A stretch of 64,000 nt of DNA, taken from Przewalskia tangutica. Its lineage: Eukaryota > Streptophyta > Magnoliopsida > Solanales > Solanaceae. The notes beneath the pieces were generated by a model, which ran no database searches, had not been told where the DNA came from, and was given only the letters and a program-made list of their open reading frames with translations. Each line of letters opens with the position of its first letter. Position 1 is the first letter of the stretch. This document shows positions 1 through 10,780 of the stretch, piece by piece. The stretch is taken from the NCBI GenBank assembly GCA_029844215.1, contig CM056733.1, positions 16,923,501 through 16,987,500 on the forward strand. Direction: 5' to 3'. The position numbers and the translations under genes were made by a program.

Positions 1-542
1 GAGGGGAAGCTTTCGGCCAGGGCCTTTCTCAAAGGGGAGGGTTTGGACGATTTTAACTCACAAAGGGGAAGAGATTTCAAGACTTGGAAAATGATTTTTG
101 GATGAAGAAAGTTCATCAACTAAGGGGGTATTTATAGGTCAAGGAATGGCCAACCAATGGCCAAGATTCTTCCAAGTGTTAGGCAAGTGTAGGGCTAGGA
201 TTAAGCCATGTGCACCTTATCCATCTACCACACCAACTTGCACAAAATATCCTACCAACTAAAGTGCCCTTATTTCGTCCCATTGCCGTCCCTAAGCTTC
301 CAATGTGAGGGTGACACATGTCACCCTCCCGTTGGTCCAAAATGTTACGTCTCTCGGAAAAATCCGCAAAAATTATAAATGACATAGCCGGAATTTTCCC
401 TTCGCAAGTTTAGTAAAACGTTTCGTCGAAAAACGATTCTTTTCGGCACTTGTGCCCAAATTTCGAATCTTGCCAAAACCTTAAGGCTCAAATTTAAATA
501 CGTACGCCCTACGTACATACTCTGGAAATACGGGGTATAACA
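1..542 (-). repeat. Element L: partial LTR (U3 end) at the window edge
   Basis: The segment reads on the minus strand and ends with the family LTR terminus (TGTTATACCCCGTATTTCC read in reverse) at 542. It matches the ends of B's LTRs, including a TATA box at 129-136 and the U3 dyad at 309-326. It interrupts the LTR of element E: the bases that follow, starting GATAC at 543, match E's other LTR from about 7886. GATAC (543-547) is the likely right copy of the target duplication; the left copy is outside the window. It could be a solo LTR or the 5' end of a full minus-strand element. Confidence 0.85.
129..326 (-). promoter_or_regulatory. LTR promoter region of L: TATA box plus U3 dyad
   Basis: A TATAAATA box (129-136, minus) lies 172 bp from the dyad GGGTGACACATGTCACCC (309-326). 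Spacing and both motifs match the B, A, C and J LTRs. Confidence 0.65.
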
Positions 543-2083
543 GATACCGAACTGAAACTATGTTCACTTGAAATACGTCGTCTACCGTACTATACCATTG
601 TAAATACTCATGCTCAAGAGATAGGGAAGAGTTCACATACCTCTCTGACTTAATCCACTTGCCAAGTTGAATATGCCGCACGTAGAATGTCAACCTATAA
701 TGACCATAATACGTCTATCAACTTCTAGCTTTCCAACGTAGAATATTCTAAGTGTAAAGCTTCTTATTCTACGGAAAATTGGGCAGCACTTCCTTTGTTT
801 CTACATACTTTTCTACCTTTTTCAAGGCCCGAAATCAATAACCAACATGCCACATTCATGGCTCAACAAATCAGCAAATCAATGGGGATTATACGCCTAA
901 CAGGACGTATAAAATTCTGCCCCACAATTAATATAAAACAGCCCAATATTAAATGGCCATTCTCGGCTCAATTGTATATCAACATAAAGTTCATTCCAAT
1001 TCCTTTTCAATCCAAATTGTTCTTCTAATATGCTATACAGCCGCAATCGATTATAACAACTATAATCCCTTCTTTCTATAACATGCGACAATCGTAAATA
1101 ACAATTAAATTGAATTACAAACTTAATGGCTAGCATGAACTTTTCGGACTTTAGGCTTCTAAAATTCCATAACACTTATCAATCTTCACAACATATATCA
1201 CATGATCATTTCTAACTTATCATAACATGTAATCTTCAATTACAATAGTAAGACGAAGATTATTACCTCAAAAAGCCCAAATCTAATCCAAGATTCAAAG
1301 TCGATCCTTAGCAATTTTAGCTCTTATTCTTGACGTTCCAATCCACTCCAAGCAGCCCTTAGAAGCTTATGAAGAACTTCTCTTCAAGTTCCAACTCCAA
1401 CTATGAAAAACCTGTAGGTTTTCATGTTGCGACTAACGTAATAACATAGTTTTTCCGGGATTTTTGTATTGGGATATACTTAGAATACCTCTAGGGATCT
1501 TAGGTTTGAATATTGGGATTTATGTACAACAATTGAAGAATTGTTTTCTTCCAAATGGGCTCATGGCCGAGAGCTCCTAAGGGAGCACAACAACTTTGTC
1601 ATTTTTTCTAAGTGTTGGAAATGATCTAGTCTTGCACTACTATTATAGATATATACTACATTCAAGGGCTTGGATCAAGGCAAATATGTGGCTAGGATGA
1701 GGTCAATTATGTCAAGGTAAATTGACCCTTTGACTTGGTCCATTTTATCAAGCCAATATGGCTATTCTTTGTTTGTCATTTCGTCCAACATGACCATGTG
1801 GAGGGTGACACGTGTCGCCCTCCCATTGGTCCATAATATTTCATTTTCCGAAATTTTCATAATTGGTCAAACTATCGAAAACCTCGTGGGCCCCACAAAA
1901 ACGTAAAATTTCTCGGGTGGGCCCCACGTATCCAACTCTGTAAATAAAATTCCATAATTCTGATAAATTCTAAATGTCTCAAATAACAAATTTGAGAATC
2001 TAATTCTCATTAACGAACATTTTTAAGTCTTTTGTTCTCCCGCCTATTCTCATATACATGTCCTGGATTTACGGGGTGTAACA
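543..2083 (-). repeat. 3' LTR of E (part)
   Basis: This aligns with 7886-9427 of E's other LTR (about 1541 bp each). It ends with the terminus TGTTACACCCCGTAAATCC (minus) at 2083, next to a polypurine tract. The U3 dyad, intact as GGGTGACACGTGTCGCCC with a G-box core, is at 1803-1820. L interrupts it at 542/543. Confidence 0.85.
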
Positions 2084-2095
2084 TTCTCCCCCCTT
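2084..2095 (-). promoter_or_regulatory. Polypurine tract of E
   Basis: The minus strand reads AAGGGGGGAGAA directly before the 3' LTR terminus, the expected position of the plus-strand DNA primer. Confidence 0.8.
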
Positions 2096-2098
2096 AGA

Positions 2099-2118
2099 AA
2101 CATTCATCCCCGAATGTT
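2099..2118 (-). promoter_or_regulatory. Inverted repeat beside the polypurine tract (E)
   Basis: AACATTC and GAATGTT are arms around a 6-nt centre, a few bases from the polypurine tract. The same repeat sits at this place in A, B, C and H; in E the inner CG pair is lost. Confidence 0.6.
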
Positions 2119-2214
2119 CTTTCAAAGTCTAATCTAATTATATAACGACATAGTTCCCTTTAATCATACCCAACATAATCACACATGCCACATAATAATA
2201 CTTAGGCAAACACG

Positions 2215-5200
2215 TCAATTTAACATTGACAAGTAGGGAAACGAGTTTCCTGTAGTGTAGAGAACAAGTGTGGGTACTTCTTCCTCATGTCCGCCTCGGC
2301 TCCCCAAATCATCTTCTCTTTCAATATCATTCCGCCATAAGACTTTAACGGAAGCCACGTCCTTAATCCGTAGTCGCCTGACCTGACGATCAAGTATCGC
2401 TATGGGACTCTCCTCAAACGATAACCCCTCTGTCACTTGGTCATCACTAACCGGAAAACTTTGAATGGATCTCCGATACACTCTCATAACATAACAACAT
2501 GGAAGATCGGATGCACAGGCCTTCCAAGCAGACGCATATCTAACTCATAGGCAACCTTGCATACTCTACGGACAATCTGATAAGGCCCAATGTACCTTGG
2601 GCTTAGTTTCTCTTTCTTACCAAGACTCATCACACCCTTCATGGGTGATGCCTTTAAGAAGGTTCAATCGTTAATCTCGAACTCTAAGTGTCGACGTCAA
2701 TTATCTGCATAAAGCTTCTGTTGACTCTGAGCTTGATAATAATCTTTCCTGTATAAGCTTCGCCTTATCCACAACCTGCTGAATCAAGTCTGGGCCAATT
2801 AACTGAACCTCACCTACGTCGAACCAACCAATCGGCGATCTACACTTCCTTTCATACAAGGCCTCATACAGGGTCATCTGAATACTTGAATGGTAACGGG
2901 TATTATACGCAACTCAACGAGAGGAAAACGATCCTCCCAGCTACCCCTGAAATCAATAACACATGCCCGCAACCTATCCTCAAGTGTCTGGATAACATGT
3001 CCTGTTTGTCCGTCGGTCTGCGGGTGAAATGCACCACTGAGACTCACCTGTGTCCCTAACCCCTTCTGGAAAACCCCCAGAAGTTAGCCGTAAACTAAGC
3101 TCATCTGTCTGACATCATAAATGTAGGAACCCCGTGCAGTCTCACAATCTCCCTGCTATATAATCTAGCATAATCCTCAGCCGAGTAAGTGGTCCTGACC
3201 GGAAGAAAATGAGTTGATTTCGTCAGCATGTCTACTATAACCCATAAGGAGTCGCACTTCCTATGAGTATGATGCAACATTATAACATAATCCATATCAA
3301 TCACCTCCCACTACCAAGTCGGGATCTCAATAGTCGATAATAGTCTACTGGGCTTCTGATGCTAACCCTTGACCTGCTGCCAATTGGACACTGAGCAACA
3401 ACTCTGCTACGTCCCTCTACAGGCCATCTTACCAATACATACATTTGAGGTCATAATACATCTTAGTCGACCCCGAATAAATAGAGTAACGAGCACTGCG
3501 TGCCTTCCCTAAGACCTGCTGACAATTCGTGCAGCATCGGGCATACACAATCTATCCTCATATCACAGCACCCCATTCTATGCTACTCAAACAGGCTCTT
3601 CTCCTCTCGGAGAGCCGTATCTCAATTCTGCACTAGAATCTGGATCCTTACACTGTCGCCTCTTCACTTCCTCAACGAGGGAAGACTCGGCAACCTCTCG
3701 TATCTGAACTCCACTATTATCAGAATCAATCAGCCGAACCCCTAGGCCCGCTAGCTGATGAATCTCACGGACCATGTCCTGTCTATCTGACAGACTACCC
3801 ATAGATCTACGACTAAGAGCATCTGTAATCGCATTGGCTTCCTCCGGGTGGTATAGGATATCAACATCATAATCCTTCAGTAACTCTAACCACCGTATCT
3901 GCCGCAATTTCGGCTTTCTCTGTCCGAAGATATACTGGAGACTCTTGCGGTCTGCCTAACTATACACCTGAGCTCCACATAACTAATGCCTCCAAATCTT
4001 CAAGGCATGAATAACGACTGCCAACTCTAAATCGTGGCTAGGGTAACTCCGCTCATGCTCCCGTAGCTGCTGGAAAGCATAGACTATAACCTTACCGTGC
4101 TGCATCAGCACATAACCTAGCCCAACACTCAAAGTGTTACAATAATAACCTAACCCTTTAGTCCATCAGGAGGGGTTAGAACTGTAGTCATAGTCAACTT
4201 ATCTTCCAATAACTGGAAGTCTTTCTCACTCTTCCGAAATATTCGGGCACGATACAATCTTAGTCATGATTCTTGTTTCCAGTCTTCTGTTGCAACCAAA
4301 CTTGGTTAACATACTTAGATTCAAATTCCTTCACTTGCCTCATGGCTACGACTTTCTGCCGATCACAATCTAGGGGGAGATTTTCTTGATCTCGTCAAAT
4401 AGTAATCCTGTTATTCTCTCCCAGCTCATAGAGCTTATAGTCAGGTGTTCAACCTCAATTCATGGTATTACATAATCCAATGGCTTGCCAAGATTTCTTA
4501 TCTTGTTATGATTAGGTCTCTCATCGTTCGAGTGTCTACTCGTCTTACCTTTATTTTTCATTTCACGTTGTCCTGGGGTCTCTTATCTCCCCATATTTCC
4601 TTCTATATTGATTCTTAATCATACATGTTCATTCATGCGTACTACCCGCATTTGTATCCTTAAGACACTTCTTCAACCATTTCCTCATATCGTCCTCAAT
4701 TACCCCAACCCAATACCTTTTTCTAAGGTTATCTAAAATTGTAACCTATTGCATAACGAGGCCAGAGACTTTACCAGTCCCATATCTATGGCCTAATAAT
4801 AAGGATACATATAACTCTTAATAATACATAAAACTATCCTTTTATGCGGGGGAGAGGGCTTATCTCCCTTTCATAATCTTAATCAGCAAACGCCACCTTA
4901 TAATCGTATAGATTTTTAAGACCTACCAATGATATCTCCTGTTTTCCGCAGGCGGCACTCGTACTTATCTTATTCTTGCTTTGCGCATTTTTCCTGAAAC
5001 AATTCGGAAGGTCGTGGCCCTGACTGCCACACTAAAACAACACCAAATACCTCCAAGGGCACTTAACATAAACTCCTTCAATGATCGTACGTTCTTATTT
5101 CCGTCTCTTAACGTTCAATATTCAAATCAATTACTTCAATGAAACAAGTCACATAGACTCCACAATTTATCATGTCAAAGAAGGAAGGAATAACTTACAT

Positions 5201-5420
5201 ATTACTAACACTTCCATTCCTTTCCAATCGATCACCGGCTCACCGGGAAACTGGAATCGAACCAATCTCTCTCTGCAGTCAACGTTGGCCTAACAAGAAG
5301 CCAACTAGTCTGTACCCATAATGACCTCAAAGTCTGTTATTTCCATCTCTACTAGGTCTGCTAGGGTCTGATGACTGTATCATCACCGGACAATTCTTAT
5401 ATACTCGCGCAGCTACCACC
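2215..5420 (-). pseudogene. pol: Ruined pol polyprotein of E (PR, RNase H, integrase, chromodomain)
   Basis: Minus-strand pieces in the expected order. Around 5290-5345 a frame reads TDFEVIMGTD, then a stop and LA, matching the end of a plant Ty3/gypsy protease, followed near 5222-5262 by a PR-RT linker containing FQFPGEPV. From about 4160 to 3900 lies RNase H (VGLGYVLMQHGKVI, then DLELAVVIHALKIWRH). From 3907 to 3587 lies its tail (WLELLKDYDVDILYHP, then DALSRRS). Integrase core pieces are at 3304-3101 (STHFLPVRTTYSAEDYARLY). A GPY/F-type stretch (KLSPRYIGPYQIVRRVC) lies near 2620-2560 and a chromodomain-like C terminus at 2487-2215 (ILDRQVRRLR, then VASVKVLWRN). I could not recognise reverse transcriptase between about 4200 and 5200. 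The order RT-RNaseH-INT-chromodomain is that of Tekay/Del chromoviruses. No usable product is expected. Confidence 0.8.
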
Positions 5421-5895
5421 CAATCACTCATGGGTGTAGCTACCTCGAAAGGTTCTTATGGATTCAGGCTCTATTCTTTTACACTTGGTTGCTCCCTTTC
5501 CGTACTTCCAAACTTATTCTAACATACGTACATAACCTCCATACTGATTCTGACCTCCAAAATTGGAGTTACTACATCAACCAATTTAAGGCCATTCCCA
5601 TGCCCCAAGCCTACATTGCCCTTTCCTTCATACGGGTAAGATAACTTCTCATAATACTGCAATCGTGTTGTCTCGATCACAACAACCATACTTACTCCAT
5701 ACGGATCTCATCCGTACAATTCTCTTAAGAATACTACGTAGCTTAATCTATAACATAGTCTTCCATTAAGTCTCTTAACATGATTTCTTAAGGGTTCATT
5801 ACCTTCTCAGACATCTCATCACCTCCTAATTATCTCAAATTAGCACGTAAAACTTTGGTGATAATTCATTAAGTTGTTTCATACCTTCCCGGTAT

Positions 5896-6084
5896 CTAAT
5901 TAGTCCTTACCAATTCTTGGGAATCTAAAATCATTCTAGGCAACACACGTCTGACCCTTATACATAAATCCGTATAGCTGTATGTCATAATACCAACTAT
6001 ACAACAATTATTACCAACCTGGATACGCAATCCACATAATCCTTCCTGGGCCACTGCTGCCTTTCTCATAGCTGCAATCAACAT
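5896..6084 (-). pseudogene. Gag N-terminal relic of E
   Basis: From 6069 the minus strand reads MRKAAVAQEG, aligning with the Gag starts of A, B and G (MPPRKATRAQ-like) at the same distance from the primer binding site. No capsid or zinc knuckle could be recognised downstream (about 5400-5890), so gag is almost wholly lost. Confidence 0.45.
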
Positions 6085-6182
6085 AACTCGTTAGGGAGAG
6101 ACGACCCTAACAACACAGCTCTATCGCACGATCTCAGAGTGAAAAACAATGAAAACCAATCCTAAATGTCCTGCAGCCTCCT

Positions 6183-6216
6183 GGTTATAGATGTGGTGCA
6201 CAACACACCGATAACC
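6183..6216 (-). promoter_or_regulatory. Leader hairpin with GTGCAC loop (E)
   Basis: 34-nt hairpin on the minus strand: outer stem GGTTAT/ATAACC, 1x1 mismatch, inner stem GGTGTG/CACATC with one G-T wobble, 8-nt loop TTGTGCAC. The outer stem has an A-T to G-C covariation relative to the other copies. Candidate genomic RNA dimerisation site. Confidence 0.6.
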
Positions 6217-6260
6217 AAGACTCTACTAGACACGGTCTGTAGACACTTTTCGAGGACTAA

Positions 6261-6274
6261 CTGCTCTGATACCA
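6261..6274 (-). promoter_or_regulatory. Primer binding site of E (tRNA-iMet)
   Basis: The minus strand reads TGGTATCAGAGCAG five bases after the 5' LTR end, complementary to the 3' end of plant initiator tRNA-Met. Confidence 0.9.
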
Positions 6275-6543
6275 CTTTTGTCACGACCCGACCCCGGGCC
6301 CGCGACTGGTGCCCTACCTGGGCAACCTTACAGGTATACATCAGAGAAAATCAACGGAACATACATGAAACTCATAACATACATCAATAGTAAGTAAACC
6401 ACATGCTAGCCGATAAGACTACCTCCCTGGACATATATATAAGGACATTGCCAAAAGCAGTTACATCCTTTTATCTTATATTTTTTTTACAAACCGACCC
6501 ACAAGATATGACTATAGACCTCTAAGAGTTTGACATAACGACT

Positions 6544-6566
6544 ATGACGGGACAGGGCCCCGCCAT
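6544..6566 (-). promoter_or_regulatory. LTR-end hairpin (E)
   Basis: Arms ATGGCGGG and CCCGTCAT around a 7-nt loop (minus strand), with one G-T wobble. Equivalent to hairpins in A, B, G and H. Confidence 0.5.
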
Positions 6567-6956
6567 ACCCCTACATATACAACAACCGACAATACCAGGG
6601 ATCTGAACCAAGGATAAGCCTCCGGAGTAATGGAGCTTCTCAATAGCTGAACAGTGATCCTAAGAGTGAGGATCATCAACCTGTTTAACTCTACCTGCGG
6701 CATGAACGCAGCCCCCGAGGAAAGGGGGTCAGTACAAAATATGTACCAAGTATGTGAAACTGAAAGTACTGAAATTAAATCATATAGTCTAAAATAAAGC
6801 TGGAGACCAGTATGATAACCAAACTAATAGTACATTGTGCCTTACTAATAATGAGAGTAAATAAGAGTACACTTTATTGCATAAAAATAGGAGGCTTATG
6901 ATCAAATTAGGGCCACTCACCCGTAGTATCATTAAGCAATCCTACTCCTAGGACTA

Positions 6957-7075
6957 TTTCACCCGCATAGGTCCTGTGGACCCGCAATGGAGCAGTTTGC
7001 TCCGCATGAGACTATTTCACCCGCATGGGACTATTTCACCCGCATGGGCCCGGTGGACCCGCAATGAGTACAAAC
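6957..7075 (-). repeat. Short tandem repeat block in E 5' LTR
   Basis: Repeats of an 18-bp unit containing GACTATTTCACCCGCATG, with variants. The same unit on the opposite strand makes the array in LTR G at 48573-48721. Confidence 0.75.
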
Positions 7076-9427
7076 GCCGCACTCGCATCGTGGGTAGCAA
7101 ATCCACGGAATAAGTAGTAACCCGGGGGTTTACCCTGCAAGAATAACATAACACTAGCACAACCAACTATCATACATAACACAAGCAAGTTAAGAAATCC
7201 CTTAACTTCTTATTGGACTTAATTAGCATGCACTATTTTATTTAACTTAAGGCACTAACACGTCATGAAAAATCCGGGAATTTAACCCAAAGTACTACGT
7301 ACTTCTATTCTTTTCAAAAGACTTTTTTTTTTCATATAAAAACCCCAAGATACTAACACCCGTAGTATCAAGGCATATCTACTTCCCATATCAAGTTACT
7401 ACGCCTTTAGAAATTCATTTCAAGGCGTTGAAATCAATTCTTCCATTTTCGAAACTTAAGTAACTTATACCTTTAAACAAGTTACCCTTATTTAAATCAA
7501 GTCTTTGACCCTCTTTTGAAATCGATCAAGTAAACCATTCTTTTAACTTTCCATAAAGCCGTTATAACTAACTTCCCATAAAGTCGTTATAACTCTTTAT
7601 GTTTTAGACAAACCAAGACAATTACGTTCCTCTTTGAAACTAAGAGACTTATACTTTTGAAACCAAGTATTATATACTTTCAAATCAAGTTTCATAACTT
7701 TCAGAATACTTCAAGTTCCTTTACTTTAGAAATCAAATCTCTTAACTTTAAAATATTTCAAGTAACCCATACTTTTCCAAATCAAGTATTCTATTCTTTT
7801 CAAGTCAAGTAATCTTTACATGTAAAATCAAGTAACATATACTTTTAAAAGCCGAGTTACTTCACTTTTAGAAATCAAGGCAAGGATACCGAACTGAAAC
7901 CAAGTTCACTTAAAATACGTACGTCTACCGTACTATACCATTGTAAATACTCATGCTCAAGAGATAGGGAAGAGTTCACATACCTCTCCGACTTAATCAA
8001 CTTTCCAAGTTGAATATGCCGCACGTAGAATGTCAACCTATAATGACCATAATACGTCTATAAACTTCTAGCTTTCCAACGTAGAATATTCTAAGTGTAA
8101 AGCTTCATATTCTACGGAAAATTGAGCAACACTTCCTTTGTTTCTATATACTTTTCCACCTTTTCAAGGCCCGAAATCAATAACCAACATGCCATATTCA
8201 AGGCTCAACAAATCAACAAATCAAAGGGGATTATACGCCTAACAAGACGTATAAAATTCTGCCCCTCAATTAATATAAAACTGTCCAATATTAAATGGCC
8301 ATTCTCGGCTCAATTGTATATCAACATAAAGTTCATTCCAATTCCTTTTCAATCCAAATGGTTCTTCTAATATGTTATACAGCCGTAATCGATTATAACA
8401 ACTATAATCCCTTCTTTCTATAACATGCGACGATCGTAACTAACAATTAAATTGAATTACAAACTTAATGGCTAGCATGAACTTTTCGGACTTTAGGCTT
8501 CTAAAATTCCATAACACTTATCAATCTTCACAACATATATCACATGATCATTTCTAACTTATCATAACATGGAATCTTCAATTACAATAGTAAGACGAAG
8601 ATTATTACCTCAAAATGCCCAAATCTAATCCAAGATTCAAAGTCGATCCTTAGAAACTTTAGCTCCTCTTCTTGACGTTCCAATCCACTCCAAGCAACCC
8701 TTAGAAGCTTATGAAGAACTCATCTTCAAGTTCCAACTCCAACTATGAAAAAACCCTTAGGTTTTCATGTTGCGACTAACGTAATAACGTAGTTTTTCCG
8801 GTATTTTTGTATTGGGATATCCTTAGAATACCTCTAGGGATCTTAGGTTTGAATATTTGGATTTATGAACAACAATTGAAGAATTTTTTTCATCCAAATG
8901 GGCTCATGGCCGAGAGCTCCTAAGGGAGCACAACAACTTTGTCATTTTTTTCTAAGTGTTGGAAATGATCTAGTCTTGCACTACTAGTATAGATATATAC
9001 TACATTCAAGGGCTTGGATCAAGGCAAATGTGTGGCTAGGATGAGGTCAATTATGTCAAGGTAAATTGACCCTTTGACTTGGTCCATTTTATCAAGCCAA
9101 TATGGCTATTCTTTGCTTGCCATTTTGTCCAACATGACCATGTGGAGGGTGACACGGGTCGCCCTCCCATTGGTCCATAATATTTCATTTTCCAAAATTT
9201 TCATAATTGGTCAAACTATCGAAAACCTCGTGGGCCCCACAAAAACGTAAAATTTCTCTAGTGCGCCCCACGTATCCAACTCTGTAAATAAACTTCCATA
9301 ATTCTGATAAATTCTAAACGTCTCAAATAACAAATTTGAGAACTCAATTCTCATTAACGAACATTTTTAAGTCGTGTGTTCTCCCGCCTATTCTCCTATA
9401 CATGTGCTAGATTTACGGGGTGTAACA

Positions 9428-10187
9428 GAGCTAATCCATGGAATGTGTCCTGGGAATTGAACCCACATGTGTCCTTCAAACCCGCAGTGAGTGTGTACCA
9501 TCTCACGTCATGGGAGCTACTCTATGAAATATATATACAACGTTCTCGGCCCTCTAGTGAGGGACGCAGTGATGTGAAAATATAACACTTGCACGAATGG
9601 CTATATGAGCAAACATATGCAAGTTAAAATATCAAAGTCACGTCAAAATCAGGGGCACCTGCCCATAGAATCATTATGCAGATTCTATTCATGGGACTAT
9701 TTCACCTGCATAGGAAATATGTACCAGATACCCGCATCACAGAGAGCTAATCCATGGAATGTGTCCTGGGAATTGAACCCGAATGAGTCCTTCAGACCCG
9801 CAGTGAGTGTGTACCATCTCACATCATGGGAGCTACTCCATGAAATATATATACAATGTACGACATGTTCCGGCCCGTTCTGGGACTCGGTGTAATGTGC
9901 TATAAGTCAAATAAGGTACGACATGTTCTGGCCCATTCTGGGACTCGGTGTAATGTGCTATAAGTCAAATAAGGTACGACATGTTCTGGCCCATTCTGGG
10001 ACTCGGTGTAATGTAAAGGAATGTACACCTATAGCTATCACAAGAAACTATGTACAATTTAAATCATTTATGACTCTCATTAGCACAATTAGAATGAACT
10101 ATCTTTTTAGAAAAACCAAGGCAATGCCATGCCTTCCTTTTTATAAACACCAAGGCAATAACATGCCTTCCTTTTTAGAAATACCAA
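9428..10187 (-). repeat. Element F: old LTR fragment, left part
   Basis: Sequence between E and A that belongs to neither. It continues after A at 46402, where the text aligns with E's LTR near 7340-7380 in the same orientation, so F is a related LTR split by A. It holds a duplicated block of about 115 bp (9427-9541 and 9743-9857) and a 58-bp tandem repeat. ACCAA at 10183-10187 is the left target duplication of A. Confidence 0.75.
9858..10017 (+). repeat. 58-bp tandem repeat, about 2.7 copies, in F
   Basis: Units start at 9858, 9916 and 9974, each beginning GTACGACATGTTC and containing GGGACTCGGTGTAATG. The third copy is cut short near 10017. The first unit differs slightly. Confidence 0.9.
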
Positions 10188-10404
10188 TGTTATACCCCGT
10201 ATTTCCAGAGTATGTATGTGAGGACGTACGTAGAGAAGTTTGAGCCTTAAAGATAGGCAAGGTTCGAAATTTTGTTCACAACTACCGAAAAGAGTCATTT
10301 TCCGACGAAACGTTTTCCGGACTTTGCGAAGGGAAAAATACGGCTATGTCATTTATAATTTTTGCGGATTTTTCCGAGAGATGAAATATTTTGGACCAAC
10401 AAGA

Positions 10405-10603
10405 GGGTGACACTTGTCACCCAAGTGGACGGCAATCCAAGGGATTTCTTGGCACGTTTTTGTGCTCTTTTTTTTGTCAAGGAGTTGGTAGGATATTTTG
10501 TGTAGTTGATGAGCAAGTGGGACCCACAAACACATGTCCAAATCCCCACCCTACACTTGCCTACCACTTGTCTTAATCTTGGCCATTGGTTGGCCTATAA
10601 ATA
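10405..10603 (+). promoter_or_regulatory. LTR promoter region of A 5' LTR: U3 dyad and TATA box
   Basis: Dyad GGGTGACACTTGTCACCC at 10405-10422 has 8-bp arms and a 2-bp centre, preceded by GGACCAAC. TATAAATA at 10596-10603 is followed by the C-rich leader. Spacing between them is 173 bp. The TATA position implies a U3 of about 430 bp and a very long R/U5. Confidence 0.75.
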
Positions 10604-10654
10604 CCCCTCTAATGCAAGACATTTCTTCATCCACACTTGTGAAAATCCAAGGCA

Positions 10655-10780
10655 AAAATCCCTCTCCCTCCCTCTCAAAGCTCTCGTCCAAATCACCCCT
10701 CCCCCCCCCCCCTTGAGAAGGCCTCGGCCGAACCCCCCCTCTTGCCTAAAGTTGTTCTCGAAAATACCCCCCCTTTGGTA
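10655..10780 (+). repeat. C-rich tract downstream of TATA (A 5' LTR)
   Basis: Several C runs, the longest about 13 C, lie just after the presumed transcription start. Run lengths differ from the 3' LTR copy (16350-16480). The opposite strand has repeated G runs compatible with a G-quadruplex. Confidence 0.7.

Larger units (their letters stand above)
543..9427 (-). mobile_element. Element E: degenerate Ty3/gypsy chromovirus with pol relics
   Basis: On the minus strand it reads 5' LTR 6279-9427, internal region 2084-6278, and a 3' LTR whose visible part is 543-2083 (the rest lies beyond L, off the window). The internal region of about 4.2 kb is the longest complete one here. It retains recognisable protease, RNase H, integrase and chromodomain relics in the usual Ty3/gypsy order, all broken by stops and frameshifts. 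The two LTR copies differ at a few percent of positions by eye, more than A, B or C, so this is an older insertion. The right flank GAGCT (9428-9432) is the candidate target duplication; the left flank is out of view. E probably sits in LTR F. Confidence 0.85.
6279..9427 (-). repeat. 5' LTR of E
   Basis: 3149 bp, bounded by TGTCACGACCCG (6279) and GGGGTGTAACA (9427) on the plus strand. It contains the near-end hairpin at 6544-6566 and a short-repeat block with CACCCGCATG-type units at about 6957-7075. The U3 dyad at 9147-9164 has CACGGG instead of CACGTG. The rest is AT-rich, non-coding LTR sequence. Confidence 0.9.

Noticed and set aside
5429..5895. Capsid or zinc-knuckle remnants of gag in E
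   Set aside because: I could not find any Gag motif in either strand here beyond the N-terminal relic.
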